In this document: piece after piece, positions 45,740-55,075 of the stretch
Layout: the number at the start of each line of letters is the position of its first letter
How positions within the stretch are numbered: position 1 is the first letter of the stretch
NCBI RefSeq assembly: GCF_023715155.1
Contig: NZ_JAMBNQ010000002.1
Location: forward strand, 1 to 64,000
Direction: 5' to 3'
From: Neobacillus mesonae
Lineage (GTDB): Bacteria > Bacillota > Bacilli > Bacillales > Cytobacillaceae
Length of the DNA: 64,000 nt
Made by a program: the position numbers and the translations under genes
The notes under the pieces: model-generated
The model's input: only the letters and a program-made list of their open reading frames with translations
What the model was told of the DNA's origin: nothing
Database searches by the model: none

Positions 45740-46420
45740 ATGAGTATGGAAATTTTAAAAAATGACTGGGCTCCATTACTTGAGGGGGAGTTCAATAAAC
45801 CGTATTATCAACATTTGAGGAAGTTTTTAGCACAGGAATATCAATCAAGAACAGTTTATCCTGATATGTATGATATATATAATGCCCTGCATTTTACTTC
45901 CTTTACTGATACGAAGGTGGTTATTATTGGCCAAGATCCTTATCATGGTCCAGGGCAGGCTCACGGATTAAGTTTTTCAGTTCAGCCGGGGGTAAGAATT
46001 CCTCCATCATTGCAAAATATCTATAAGGAACTTCAAACTGATTTGGGCTGTTTCATTCCCAATAATGGCTGCCTTGTTAAGTGGGCAAAGCAGGGAGTAT
46101 TAATGCTAAATGCAGTCTTAACCGTGCGGGCAGGGACTCCGAATTCACATAAGGGACTTGGCTGGGAGCAATTTACGGATAAGGTAATCGAAACATTAAA
46201 TCAAAGGGAGAAACCGGTTGTGTTTATCCTGTGGGGGAATTTCGCGCAGCAAAAGCAGCAATTCATTACCTCATCGCGGCATTTTATTATAAAGTCCCCT
46301 CACCCTAGTCCATTTTCGGCTAATAGAGGTTTCTTTGGGAGCAGGCCGTTTTCAAGGACAAATGCCATTTTGCGGGAAAATGGGATGCAGGAGATTGATT
46401 GGCAAATACCTAATCTCTAG
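45740..46420 (+). CDS. ung: Uracil-DNA glycosylase
   Basis: A family 1 uracil-DNA glycosylase of 226 residues that removes uracil from DNA. The water-activating Asp66 is in [18 protein letters not shown], and the DNA-intercalation and His motif is [13 protein letters not shown]. The length is normal. Two in-frame ATGs (45740 and 45746) lie close together; a weak GTGTGGA precedes both. No neighbouring repair genes. Confidence 0.95.
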   Translation: MSMEILKNDWAPLLEGEFNKPYYQHLRKFLAQEYQSRTVYPDMYDIYNALHFTSFTDTKVVIIGQDPYHGPGQAHGLSFSVQPGVRIPPSLQNIYKELQTDLGCFIPNNGCLVKWAKQGVLMLNAVLTVRAGTPNSHKGLGWEQFTDKVIETLNQREKPVVFILWGNFAQQKQQFITSSRHFIIKSPHPSPFSANRGFFGSRPFSRTNAILRENGMQEIDWQIPNL

Positions 46421-46631
46421 TTGCGATGCTTATTGAAGGATAGGAAGGTATGTTTTTCTATCATTCAACTAAGATGAATTTTTAATAGAAATATAGCGTT
46501 GTTTCGGTCAATTAGTCGCTTTTTAGTAGAAAATAAATACTATTCTACTGTTCATTTCGACAACCTCCTTCTTTATACCTAAATATAATGAATGGTAGTT
46601 AAAAATATTTATTTATGAGGGAGAGAACAAG

Positions 46632-47360
46632 TTGAAAAGGATTATAAAACTGCTGCCGTTACTAGTAATTATCAGTTTATTCTTTGCAACATCAGGATTT
46701 GCTAAGAGTGAGAATGCTCAAAAGTCACTCGTTTCATTGGGAGACTCTATCCCATTTGGGTATGGTCTTTTTAAAAACACCAGTGCACCATCAAAAGAGG
46801 CCTTTCCGTATTTAATGGGGGAAGCGGCCGATTTGCGTGTTCGGAACCTTGCTGTACCAGGATGGAAAACATCTGACTTGGTAAATGCCTTGAAAAATGA
46901 TCAAAAGTTCAGACAAGCAGTAAACAAGGCAGATTATATTACATTGAATATTGGGAGCAATGATTTGCTGAAGCCTTTAAGTGATGCTATGAATAGCGGG
47001 GTAGACCTGTCAGACCCGCAGGCATTAATGAATTTACTGGGGCCGTCTATTAAAAGTCTTCAGAATAATATTCCTATCATCATCCAAGAAATATATTCGC
47101 TAAATCCAGATGTAAAAGTAGTGGTATACAATTTATATAATCCATTTCCCAACCTGTCAGCCGGCACCCAGCTCCTTCAGGGGATCATCAATCCAAACTT
47201 GGAGCTATTACAACTGCATTTTCCGAATTTAGTCATTGCTCATGCATACGTAATTGGATTGGACCCTGTGACGAACCTTATACCAGGAGATGTTCATCCA
47301 TCTATTACCGGTCAAAAACTTCTGGCTGAGATAGGTTTGAAGTCTTTAGGGTTAAATTAA
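46632..47360 (+). CDS. Secreted SGNH/GDSL-type esterase or lipase
   Basis: A 242-residue exported hydrolase. A signal peptide covers about 1-24 (cleavage near SGFA-KS). The SGNH blocks are present: Ser in SLGDSIPFGYG, Gly in the loop with NLAVPG, Asn in NIGSNDLL, and Asp-x-x-His in GDVHPS. It starts at TTG, with GGGAGAG six bases upstream. It would cleave ester bonds of lipids or polysaccharide side groups outside the cell; substrate unknown. Followed by a hairpin. Confidence 0.87.
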   Translation: MKRIIKLLPLLVIISLFFATSGFAKSENAQKSLVSLGDSIPFGYGLFKNTSAPSKEAFPYLMGEAADLRVRNLAVPGWKTSDLVNALKNDQKFRQAVNKADYITLNIGSNDLLKPLSDAMNSGVDLSDPQALMNLLGPSIKSLQNNIPIIIQEIYSLNPDVKVVVYNLYNPFPNLSAGTQLLQGIINPNLELLQLHFPNLVIAHAYVIGLDPVTNLIPGDVHPSITGQKLLAEIGLKSLGLN

Positions 47361-47369
47361 ATATAAGCT

Positions 47370-47403
47370 TTCAAGGCTGTTGTATATACTCAACAGCCTT
47401 GAA
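47370..47403. terminator. Hairpin between convergent genes
   Basis: TTCAAGGCTGTTG pairs perfectly with CAACAGCCTTGAA; no strong T tract. Confidence 0.55.
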
Positions 47404-47448
47404 TCATGCTATACATTAGAAAGATTGCTGCGGCTTTATTTATCCAGC

Positions 47449-47853
47449 TTAGTCTACTACCTTTAATGAAATTTTCATTCCTTCGTGATCCTCTGCGGCA
47501 CCACAAACGGTAGAGCATTTTAATACATATTCTCCCGTTTTATCTGCTGTAAATTCAGCGGGTTTGTCGGTTGTCAGGTCAATTCCCAGTTCATCATTAT
47601 GAATGGTATGAACGCCTTCTTTGTTTACTAAATTCAGTTTAACTTTCTCTCCTTTTTTCACAACCATCTCTTTATCTGAAGAGAAATTCCAGTTCTTCGC
47701 AGTGATCGTGAACTCTTGAGCACCTGCATTTGTATCAGTTGAAGTTTCAACAGCCTGATCCTGTTTGGCAGATGTTTGTTCATCCCCTCCGCCGCATGCG
47801 GCAAGGCCCAGTGCTAAGGCACCTGTTAATAAAAATAGTCCAATCATCCTCAT
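47449..47853 (-). CDS. Cupredoxin-domain lipoprotein (CuA/COX2-like)
   Basis: A 134-residue lipoprotein. Residues 1-20 form a lipoprotein signal with the lipobox LAAC; a polar linker rich in Thr, Gln and Asp follows. Residues 45-134 are a cupredoxin fold with likely copper ligands: His in GVHTIHN, and Cys-Ser-Thr-Val-Cys then His and Met in DHEGM. The ligand order Cys-x3-Cys-x5-His-x2-Met resembles the CuA site of cytochrome oxidase subunit II, where the last spacing is three instead of five. It may carry electrons or deliver copper at the outer membrane face. Start follows GGGGAG. Confidence 0.85.
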   Translation of the reverse strand: MRMIGLFLLTGALALGLAACGGGDEQTSAKQDQAVETSTDTNAGAQEFTITAKNWNFSSDKEMVVKKGEKVKLNLVNKEGVHTIHNDELGIDLTTDKPAEFTADKTGEYVLKCSTVCGAAEDHEGMKISLKVVD

Positions 47854-47885
47854 GTTATGTACTCCCCTTTATATGGAATATAACT

Positions 47886-47921
47886 AAACAACGGTGGGGG
47901 GTTAAAGTCCACCCTGTTTAG
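47886..47921. repeat. Inverted repeat upstream of the cupredoxin gene
   Basis: CTAAACA and TGTTTAG enclose GGTGG and CCACC arms, forming a hairpin about 35 bases upstream of the ATG. Its role is unknown. Confidence 0.4.
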
Positions 47922-47957
47922 CCAATTTAATTTTAAGGGGCTGATTCATTTATTTCC

Positions 47958-47971
47958 TTGATTTAAATCAA
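47958..47971. promoter_or_regulatory. FNR-like palindrome
   Basis: TTGATTTAAATCAA is a perfect TTGAT-N4-ATCAA palindrome, 105 bases upstream of the cupredoxin gene. That is the Crp/Fnr site form of proteobacteria rather than the Bacillus TGTGA form, so its meaning here is uncertain. Confidence 0.35.
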
Positions 47972-48042
47972 TTTAATGTAAAACAAGGAGAAAGCCGTAC
48001 GAATTGGATGAGTCCCCAAGCCATGCAGGGTCTATCTTCGCT

Positions 48043-48504
48043 TTAGACAAGAAATTGCGTTCTATTCAGCTCTTCTAATTTCGCAGCGATGGCAGTTACC
48101 ATCTCTTTCGTTACTGTAGTAAGGTAAGACTTTAAAACGGTATTAATCAGCGGTCCTGCTGCACCTCCTGCAGTAAGCTCAAGAGATCCTGTTATTCTTG
48201 TTTTATTTTGATCGATTGATTCTGCAAGGAAATAACCCCTGCCAAAAAGTTTTTCATTGACCCCTTTTAAGTCAAAAGTAATCTTTGTCGGTTCAACCCA
48301 CTCCTTAATGTTGACCATCAGACTGATTTTTTTCTTTATAAATCCGATGCTGCTATAAAACTCCCAGATAGACTGCCGGTTGGTAAACTTCCGGTGTTGA
48401 ATATAACCAGGAATAAGCGGAGCCCAGTTATCCATATTTTTAACAAAGTCCCAAACCTGTTGGATGGGTAAATCGACTTCAACTTGATACATAGCGCTTG
48501 GCAT
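48043..48504 (-). CDS. SRPBCC family protein (CoxG-like)
   Basis: A 153-residue START/SRPBCC-fold protein. A beta strand with VEVDLPIQQVWDFVKNMDNW, the typical N-terminal helix-grip start, is followed by a sheet and a long C-terminal helix (YLTTVTKEMVTAIAAKLEEL). Such proteins bind hydrophobic ligands; CoxG-type members associate with carbon monoxide dehydrogenase genes, but none is present. Start follows GAAGGG. It lies upstream of the cupredoxin gene on the same strand, with 190 bases between. Confidence 0.8.
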   Translation of the reverse strand: MPSAMYQVEVDLPIQQVWDFVKNMDNWAPLIPGYIQHRKFTNRQSIWEFYSSIGFIKKKISLMVNIKEWVEPTKITFDLKGVNEKLFGRGYFLAESIDQNKTRITGSLELTAGGAAGPLINTVLKSYLTTVTKEMVTAIAAKLEELNRTQFLV

Positions 48505-48965
48505 TTATTACCCTTCTTTCTGCTGCAATAGTTTAACTGTCATACATGTATATGTTGAAAAAGCCAAATGGAGATTTGTCCTTGAGCACGGGTGAGGGAT
48601 TACGATTGTTTTGAATGTGATCTGATTTTAATAGGATACGGAAAAAATGGGTGGAGAGAAGCCAGGCAGAACATTTTAATTTATGACGTGCTCTTCCCGG
48701 CTAACTTTTTTAATCCTGAAGAGGGGTGTCTGTCTTAAAAGGGAAGACCTTGACCAAAGTCAAGGTTTATTTTTAGTAAATTTAGCCAAGCCCATTTTCT
48801 AGAAATGGTTTAGATGATTTGTTTGAGGAAATGCCATACTTATAGATGTATAAAAAATACGCTAGGATAAAAAGGAAAACCGCTTTGCCAGAATGCAAAG
48901 CGGTTTTAATATGAAAATCCTATGGTAATGAGTTACCATAGGATGGGTTTTCAATTGATAGATTA
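48505..48965. other. Intergenic with hairpins
   Basis: Gene-free. Contains ACCTTGAC/GTCAAGGT (48747-48766) followed on the plus strand by TTTATTTTT, and the two hairpins after ahpF. Confidence 0.5.
48876..48944 (-). terminator. Two tandem hairpins after ahpF
   Basis: ATCCTATGGTAA/TTACCATAGGAT (48917-48944) comes first on the minus strand, then AAAACCGCTTTG/CAAAGCGGTTTT (48876-48907), the latter ending in a T run. Confidence 0.75.
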
Positions 48966-50495
48966 TTAATTTCTAATGAGATAGTCAAATGCACCTAATG
49001 ATGCAGTTGCTCCGGATCCCATTGAAATGATGATCTGATTATAGGCACTGTCCGTACAATCGCCTGCAGCAAATACACCAGGGATGCTGGTTGCACCACG
49101 CTTATCAACGATAATCTCGCCGATACGGTTGCGCTCAAGTGTTCCTTCGAGCCATTCAGTATTTGGTACAAGACCAATCTGAACAAATACACCCTGTAAT
49201 TCGATATGATGTTCTTCACCTGTTGCACGGTCAATGTAGGTAATACCGTCCACTTTATCAGTACCGGTAATTTCCTTAGTCTGTGCATTTTTGATGATGG
49301 TTGTATTTGGAAGACTGTTAAGGCGGTCTTGCAGCACAGAGTCAGCTTTTAGCTCAGGTGCAAATTCAATAACCGTTACATGCTTCACAATACCTGCAAG
49401 GTCAATTGCTGCTTCAATTCCGGAGTTACCGCCGCCGATGACAGCAACGTCTTTTCCTTCAAACAATGGACCATCACAGTGAGGGCAGTAGGCTACGCCT
49501 TTATTTTTTAACTCTGCCTCACCTGGGACGTTCACATTACGCCAGCGGGCACCAGTAGAAAGAATAACTGTTTTGCTCTTTAGAACAGCGCCGTTTTCCA
49601 ATTCTACTTCAATAAGGTCTTTCTTTTCCAAGCGCTTAGCACGCTGGGAATTCATAATATCTACGTTATATTGTTTGACATGTTCTTCAAGGCCTGCAGC
49701 AAGCTTAGGACCCTCTGTGTATTTCACACTGATAAAGTTTTCAATACCAAGGGTATCCATAATCTGGCCGCCAAAACGTTCAGCCACAACACCTGTACGG
49801 ATACCTTTACGTGCTGCATAGATTGCTGCACTGGCTCCGGCAGGGCCGCCGCCGACTACAAGCACATCAAATGGCTCCTTATCAGAGAACTCTGAAGGAT
49901 CTTGTGTGCTTCCCAATTTTGCAAGAATATCTTCAAGAGACATACGGCCGCTGCCAAAGGATTCTCCGTTTAGGAAAACTGCTGGAACCGCCATGATGCC
50001 TTTTGATTCCACTTCATCTTTGAAAGACGCACCATCAATCATCGTATGAGAGATGCCGGGATTAAGGACACTCATAATATTTAGTGCCTGTACCACATCA
50101 GGACAGTTATGACAAGTTAAGCTTACATATGTTTCAAAGTGATATTCACCCTTAATGTTTTTAACTTGATCAATGACTGCCTGGTTTACCTTTGGAGCTC
50201 TTCCGCTGACCTGCAGTAATGCTAGGACAAGGGAAGTGAACTCATGTCCAAGGGGGATACCGGAAAAAATAATTCCGGTATCTTCTCCGATGCGGTTTAC
50301 ACTAAAGCTGGGTGTTCTCTCCAATGTTGTTTTCTCAACTTTAATTTTAGATGACATGGCTGCAAGTTCATCAACTAAAGACAGCATATCATTTGATAAT
50401 TGATCACTGTCTGCACTTACTTTAAGTACGATATCGTTTTCTAATAATTGAAGATATTGTTCGAGCTGCGCTTTAATATCCGCATCTAATATCAT
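48966..50495 (-). CDS. ahpF: Alkyl hydroperoxide reductase subunit F
   Basis: A 509-residue flavoprotein that recycles AhpC with NADH. The N-terminal 200 residues are two thioredoxin-like folds with the redox Cys pair in TCHNCPD; the FAD-binding [17 protein letters not shown] follows at about 215, the second Cys pair is in AYCPHCDGP, and the NAD-binding [13 protein letters not shown] comes next. The C-terminal FAD segment [12 protein letters not shown] is complete. It follows ahpC by 12 bases in an operon, start preceded by AAGAGGTG. Confidence 0.96.
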   Translation of the reverse strand: MILDADIKAQLEQYLQLLENDIVLKVSADSDQLSNDMLSLVDELAAMSSKIKVEKTTLERTPSFSVNRIGEDTGIIFSGIPLGHEFTSLVLALLQVSGRAPKVNQAVIDQVKNIKGEYHFETYVSLTCHNCPDVVQALNIMSVLNPGISHTMIDGASFKDEVESKGIMAVPAVFLNGESFGSGRMSLEDILAKLGSTQDPSEFSDKEPFDVLVVGGGPAGASAAIYAARKGIRTGVVAERFGGQIMDTLGIENFISVKYTEGPKLAAGLEEHVKQYNVDIMNSQRAKRLEKKDLIEVELENGAVLKSKTVILSTGARWRNVNVPGEAELKNKGVAYCPHCDGPLFEGKDVAVIGGGNSGIEAAIDLAGIVKHVTVIEFAPELKADSVLQDRLNSLPNTTIIKNAQTKEITGTDKVDGITYIDRATGEEHHIELQGVFVQIGLVPNTEWLEGTLERNRIGEIIVDKRGATSIPGVFAAGDCTDSAYNQIIISMGSGATASLGAFDYLIRN

Positions 50496-50507
50496 TTAGA
50501 ACACCTC

Positions 50508-51071
50508 TTAAATTTTTCCGACAAGGTCAAGGCTTGGCTTAAGTGTTGCAGCGCCTTCTTTCCATTTTGCAGGACAAACTTCACCTGGGTTGTTACGCAC
50601 ATATTGTGCTGCTTTGATTTTATCAATTAATTGACTTGCGTCACGGCCAATACCGTCTGCATTGATTTCAACAGCTTGGATCACTCCGTCTGGATCAATG
50701 ATAAATGTGCCGCGGTCAGCAGCGCCTTCGCCCTCTCTTAAAACTTCAAAGTTGCTTGAAAGAACGTGTGCAGGGTCACCGATCATGCCATAAGTAACTT
50801 TGCCAATTGCATCTGAAGTTTCGTGCCATGCTTTGTGTGTGAAGTGTGAGTCTCTAGAAACAGAGAATACTTCTACACCAAGTTCTTGAAGTTTTGGATA
50901 TTGATCTTGAAGATCCTCAAGTTCTGTTGGACATACGAAAGTAAAGTCTGCTGGGTAGAAGCAAACGACAGTCCAATGACCTTTGAAATCTTGTTCTGTT
51001 ACTTCGATAAATTCTCCATTTTTGAAAGCTTGCGCTGTGAATGGCAGTACTTCTTTTCCAATTAAAGACAT
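50508..51071 (-). CDS. ahpC: Alkyl hydroperoxide reductase subunit C (peroxiredoxin)
   Basis: A 187-residue typical 2-Cys peroxiredoxin. The peroxidatic Cys is in [11 protein letters not shown] and the resolving Cys in GEVCPAKW. It reduces hydrogen and organic peroxides, using AhpF as partner. AGGAGG lies 8 bases before the ATG. A PerR-like box lies about 85-100 bases upstream (51155-51169). Cys codons are ordinary TGC/TGT, so it is not a selenium form. Confident. Confidence 0.97.
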   Translation of the reverse strand: MSLIGKEVLPFTAQAFKNGEFIEVTEQDFKGHWTVVCFYPADFTFVCPTELEDLQDQYPKLQELGVEVFSVSRDSHFTHKAWHETSDAIGKVTYGMIGDPAHVLSSNFEVLREGEGAADRGTFIIDPDGVIQAVEINADGIGRDASQLIDKIKAAQYVRNNPGEVCPAKWKEGAATLKPSLDLVGKI

Positions 51072-51154
51072 AATAAATTCCTCCTAAAAAAATTTTTAAC
51101 CATAGATAGCTTGTCCTTTTTGTTGGATTTTAACTATCTATAATTATTTCTTAT

Positions 51155-51169
51155 TTATATTAATTATTA
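51155..51169. promoter_or_regulatory. PerR-like box
   Basis: TTATATTAATTATTA matches 12 of 14 fixed positions of TTATAATNATTATAA upstream of ahpC, a known PerR target in Bacillus. The region is very AT-rich, so chance matches are possible. Confidence 0.5.
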
Positions 51170-51374
51170 TATAGTGATTATTATTTTTGTCAACTGAAAA
51201 GCATGAAATGCAGGAATTAATTTAATTTAAAAGTCTGCTGTTATTCTTTAATCTCTTAAGGCGGTTTCCATTTCAATATTTATTTTAACGGATTTACACT
51301 ATTCTGACGGTGTAATTGAGAATAACTGTAGTAAATGAAAAGACACAGGGGGTAATGACACCCCCTCAAAATAT

Positions 51375-51542
51375 TTAGTCAACTTTAGCGTATTCCTCTA
51401 TTTGTTTCTGTAAAACTACTATATAATTCATCATTGCGATTCTTACAATAGAAGGATAGTATCGATTGTTCAGTTCTTGTTCACATTCTTCTAAATCCAT
51501 CTTCTTAATGGCGATTATTTTATTTAATTCTTCTATACCCAT
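51375..51542 (-). CDS. Small hypothetical protein, 55 residues
   Basis: The minus strand encodes 55 residues starting MGIEELNKIIAIKKMDLEEC with a good AGGTGG five bases before the ATG. The protein is helical, charged and likely forms a coiled helix pair (residues 3-25 and 35-52). It recalls small Bacillus helical proteins of the Spo0E size but lacks the Ser-Gln-Glu-Leu-Asp motif of that family. No function can be given. Confidence 0.6.
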   Translation of the reverse strand: MGIEELNKIIAIKKMDLEECEQELNNRYYPSIVRIAMMNYIVVLQKQIEEYAKVD

Positions 51543-51775
51543 CGATACCACCTCGGCTTTAACCTGTTCTTTTCTGCATCAATCCAACTCAATCTCTTCA
51601 CTCTCCCAAGCTATCTTTTATAGATTTAGGATAGACAAAACTTCCATAGTTTATACAATCGTTTCGGCTTTGAAAAACTTTTAATATAGGAAGAAACCCA
51701 TCTTATTGTGGTACAAATGGACTTCTTTTTTGGGGGGCTGTGTTAAAATATACCTATAAAAAGGAGGTAGGCAGC

Positions 51776-52498
51776 TTGACAGTTTTAGTAGACAAAAAGC
51801 TTTCTGAACGCTTTGAAGTGGCGTTTAACCAGATTCATAGCTGGCTGCAAAAGAATGTACGGAATGCTCGATCTGATAAATTTACGGATTTGCTTAAGAT
51901 TGGCTTTCCGTCTTTTTCTATTATTCGGAAGTATTATCATGATTTAAAGATGTATGGGCGGCTGAGAAATTCCATTGTTCATGATAAGGTGGAATTGGGC
52001 TTTTATATTGCGGAGCCGCATGAAAGTGTAGTGGATAAAATTGAGAAAATTGCTGCACAGCTGACCCATCCGAAAGCAGCTGTATCCATCGCAACGAAAC
52101 CGGTTATTTACTTTCATGAAAATACAAAATTAAGTGAGGTATTGACTGCTATTCAGCAGCATGCTTATTCTGTCTTTCCCATCTATGATACAGAAGGATA
52201 TAAGTGGCTTTTAACATCAGAGAACATTATTCAATGGTTTGCAAAAAATATGATTGGTACCAGTATTCAGATAAATGAGGTAGAGATTAAGGATTTATTC
52301 CCTTTGGGAAAATCCTATCTAGTGGAATTTGCTCCAAAAGAGGCTGGGATGTTTGAAATCGAGGAATATTTTGAGAACTATCATTTAAAAGGGAAAAAGC
52401 TTGAAGCAGTGATTATAACTGAAACAGGCCTTAAAACGCAAAAACCAATAGGAATCGTAACCTCATGGGATCTTGTGGAAATTGATGTTCTGGACTAG
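51776..52498 (+). CDS. HEPN-like and CBS domain protein
   Basis: A 240-residue cytosolic protein. The N-terminal helical part (1-105) has RLRNSIVHD, which fits the Arg-x4-6-His motif of HEPN-type domains; the C-terminal half holds a CBS domain pair (KPVIYFHENTKLSEVL, then a second motif ending in PIGIVTSWDLVE). HEPN proteins are often RNases or ATP-independent binders; CBS domains sense adenosyl ligands. The TTG at 51776 is supported by AAGGAGG eight bases upstream; a GTG at 51740 is not. Function unknown. Confidence 0.7.
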   Translation: MTVLVDKKLSERFEVAFNQIHSWLQKNVRNARSDKFTDLLKIGFPSFSIIRKYYHDLKMYGRLRNSIVHDKVELGFYIAEPHESVVDKIEKIAAQLTHPKAAVSIATKPVIYFHENTKLSEVLTAIQQHAYSVFPIYDTEGYKWLLTSENIIQWFAKNMIGTSIQINEVEIKDLFPLGKSYLVEFAPKEAGMFEIEEYFENYHLKGKKLEAVIITETGLKTQKPIGIVTSWDLVEIDVLD

Positions 52499-52739
52499 CT
52501 TCTTATTCGTGGAAAATGAATAATAGAGATAAGAAACAATCATGTATGTGCAGGGTTGTTTTGATCGTGTCATGGCTGGTCTAGGTGTTTCGGCTTTCAT
52601 GGGTGTTATATTGAATTTTTATTTTATCCTGTTTATCATAGGTTTGTAACATGAAATAGTTGATTAATATTCAAATATCAAGAGATCCATTATTCTTTTA
52701 TAAAGTTTCTTTTGAAAGGAAAGGAAGTAAGGGGAAACG
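52499..52739. other. Intergenic
   Basis: No gene, hairpin or binding site is apparent in these 241 bases. Confidence 0.5.
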
Positions 52740-54221
52740 TTGAAATCATATAATAGATGGATGGGCCTTCTATTGGTGCTGCTTGTTTTTGGGCTGGCCG
52801 GCTGCGGCAAAGAAGAGACCGTAACAAATGTAGGAAAGCTGCATTTTGAAAATCCTTTAAAAATTCCACAGCTTCTGGAACCGGTCACTGCTTCAGATGG
52901 TGTAAAACACTTCAAATTAACCATGCAAACAGGAAAGACAGAGTTTTTATCTGGGAAGACGGCTGATACATGGGGGATTAATGGTTCCTATCTCGGCCCC
53001 TCCATTCGGGTCTCAAACGGGGACAAAGTGGCTTTTGATGTTGTTAATCATTTGCCTGGTATTTCCACTTTGCATTGGCATGGAATGAAGCTGCCTGCCG
53101 TTATGGACGGCGGCCCGCATCAGATGATTAAAGCGGGGGATACTTGGAAGCCGCATTGGACCATTAATCAGCCGGCTGCAACCCTATGGTACCATCCCCA
53201 CATCCAGGGGAAAACCGCACAACACGTGTACCGTGGACTTGCCGGCATGATTATGATTGAGGATCAGGATTCACAGAAACTGCCTTCTAAGTATGGAGTC
53301 GACGATATCCCGCTGATTGTACAAGATAAATTGTTTACTAGTGACGGACAGCTATCGGAGAAGGATGACACAACCTTTGGTACACTTGGCAATGAAATTC
53401 TGATTAATGGAACATATGACCCCTATCTAAAGGTAACAGCCAGCCGAGTTCGTTTCAGGCTGCTAAATGCTTCAAATGCAAGAGCCTATTATTTTGGGTT
53501 TTCGGACGACAGGTCCTATAAACTGGTAGCGAATGATGCCGGACTCTTGCAAAAACCAGTTAAATTAAATAGAGTCAAGCTCAGCCCTGGAGAACGGGCG
53601 GAGATTGTGGTGGAGTTTAAGCCTGGTGAGGAGACCATTCTTCATAGTTACAGCAGCGGCTCTGGTATTGAAAATGGTGAATTTGATTTGTTAAAAATTA
53701 AAACAGCTTCAAAATTAACAGGGTCTGCCCCAATACCTGAGCAGCTTTCCTCTGTGCCTCCAATTGAAGTGCCAAAGGATGCCAGGGTCCGCCAGTTTAA
53801 AATGACGATGGAGTCTAAGATTAACGATAAAAAAATGGACATGGAGCGAATTGATGAGGTTGTTCCAGCAGGCACAAAGGAAATATGGGAAGTCGATAAT
53901 TTTGGCTGGTCTCATAACTTTCATATCCATGATGCAGCTTTTCGCGTTTTGGACGTAAATGGCAAGAAACCTCCAGAATATGAAAGAGGCAGAAAAGATA
54001 CTGTATTTATCCCGAATGGGTCAACGGTAAGACTAGCAGTCGAGTTTGGGGATTATCCCGATCCAGATTCCCCGTATATGTATCACTGTCATATATTAAA
54101 GCATGAAGATGACGGTATGATGGGACAGTTCTTATTAGTCAAACCTGGGACAGAATCACAGATACCTAAGAAACTTCAGAAAGACAGTAGTGAATCTCAT
54201 AAACAAGCCCATCCTGAATAA
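52740..54221 (+). CDS. Multicopper oxidase, lipoprotein type
   Basis: A 493-residue laccase-like oxidase. Residues 1-22 are a lipoprotein signal with lipobox LAGC. The copper motifs are all present: HWHGM and WYHPH near 110 and 155 (type 2/3), HNFHIHD near 395, and HCHILKHEDDGMM near 448, with the type 1 Cys and Met. It oxidises metals or phenols outside the membrane and may serve copper tolerance. It starts at TTG, preceded by AAGGGG. Near no copper exporter here. Substrate unknown. Confidence 0.9.
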   Translation: MKSYNRWMGLLLVLLVFGLAGCGKEETVTNVGKLHFENPLKIPQLLEPVTASDGVKHFKLTMQTGKTEFLSGKTADTWGINGSYLGPSIRVSNGDKVAFDVVNHLPGISTLHWHGMKLPAVMDGGPHQMIKAGDTWKPHWTINQPAATLWYHPHIQGKTAQHVYRGLAGMIMIEDQDSQKLPSKYGVDDIPLIVQDKLFTSDGQLSEKDDTTFGTLGNEILINGTYDPYLKVTASRVRFRLLNASNARAYYFGFSDDRSYKLVANDAGLLQKPVKLNRVKLSPGERAEIVVEFKPGEETILHSYSSGSGIENGEFDLLKIKTASKLTGSAPIPEQLSSVPPIEVPKDARVRQFKMTMESKINDKKMDMERIDEVVPAGTKEIWEVDNFGWSHNFHIHDAAFRVLDVNGKKPPEYERGRKDTVFIPNGSTVRLAVEFGDYPDPDSPYMYHCHILKHEDDGMMGQFLLVKPGTESQIPKKLQKDSSESHKQAHPE

Positions 54222-54231
54222 AATAATTCCG

Positions 54232-54276
54232 GGAACCAGAGTATGTACATGAAAGGTACAAGTTCTGGTTCCTTTT
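54232..54276 (+). terminator. Terminator of the multicopper oxidase gene
   Basis: GGAACCAGA pairs with TCTGGTTCC, with TTTTCT following. Confidence 0.7.
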
Positions 54277-54363
54277 CTATCCTTTTTTCCCCTCCTCCCT
54301 AATAATCTCATACGCTCAGCAGCTGGCTGCGCAAAAGGCATTCTGCTGCTAAAAGGAACCTTC

Positions 54364-54903
54364 CTATGTTTCATCTAAGAAACCGGCCTTTCTCAGCCTG
54401 TCTTCCACTTCTTTCAAGGCGGCTTCACTGGCAGAAGTCAGGGTATGCAGATGGCGGCCGCAGGTTAATTCAGATAAATAGGATGCCTTTGAACGGGCGA
54501 TTCTTTCAATAAATTGTTTGACTTCCTTCCGGGTCGAAACCATGATGGACGCAGCCAAGTGTCCAAATACTGGATGTTCTACTTGAACGTCCCTGATGGT
54601 TACGCCATGGTCAACCATTAAATTTAATTCCCGCTCCACATCTTCTGGTAAATGGCGGCAGGCAATGGTTTTTTTGAAAATAGGGGCCGTATCTGTCTGA
54701 TTTAGATAAATATAACCTTTACTCGTAGCCATAATGGGTTCATTCTTTGCTTTTAACAATGCAATATCCCCGACAATCGCTTGTCTTGAGACATTGGCCT
54801 TATCGGCTAATTCACTTCCGGTAATGGGATGGTCTGTTTCCTTTAGCATCTGTAAAAGCTGTAACCGTCTCTCTTCTCCAGTTAATTTTTTCTGTGTGAT
54901 CAT
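54364..54903 (-). CDS. niaR: NAD biosynthesis repressor NiaR (YrxA)
   Basis: A 179-residue repressor. The N-terminal HTH_11 domain (8-65, DKANVSRQAIVGDIALLK) is followed by a 3H domain whose three His clusters (CRHLPEDVE, VEHPVFGH, GRHLHTLTS) bind metal and nicotinate. In Bacillus NiaR represses de novo NAD genes when nicotinic acid is present. The ATG at 54903 has AGGGGTG spaced for it; an ATG at 54927 is possible. It is divergent from nadBCA, whose upstream region has TGTCAAGACA, in agreement with autoregulation and control of that operon. nifS, which adjoins this regulator in B. subtilis, is absent. Confidence 0.9.
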   Translation of the reverse strand: MITQKKLTGEERRLQLLQMLKETDHPITGSELADKANVSRQAIVGDIALLKAKNEPIMATSKGYIYLNQTDTAPIFKKTIACRHLPEDVERELNLMVDHGVTIRDVQVEHPVFGHLAASIMVSTRKEVKQFIERIARSKASYLSELTCGRHLHTLTSASEAALKEVEDRLRKAGFLDET

Positions 54904-55040
54904 GGAAACACCCCTAATCAGATTCAATCAATCTCTTAAACTTTCCAAAATTGGATGTTTATTTTCATTAGTTTTTACTATACCTATGGATTTTTGTATA
55001 AAAAAGTCTTGTATTTAGTTTAATTATATGTAAATATAGG

Positions 55041-55050
55041 TGTCAAGACA
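55041..55050. promoter_or_regulatory. Candidate NiaR operator
   Basis: TGTCAAGACA (half-sites TGTC and GACA) lies 26 bases before the nadB start in the divergent region, where NiaR is expected to bind. Confidence 0.5.
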
Positions 55051-55075
55051 GTTGTTAACAATGGGGGCATCTAGT

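Noticed and set aside
50508..51071. AhpC as a possible selenium form
   Set aside because: Both redox-active Cys positions are encoded by ordinary Cys codons and the frame has no internal TGA.
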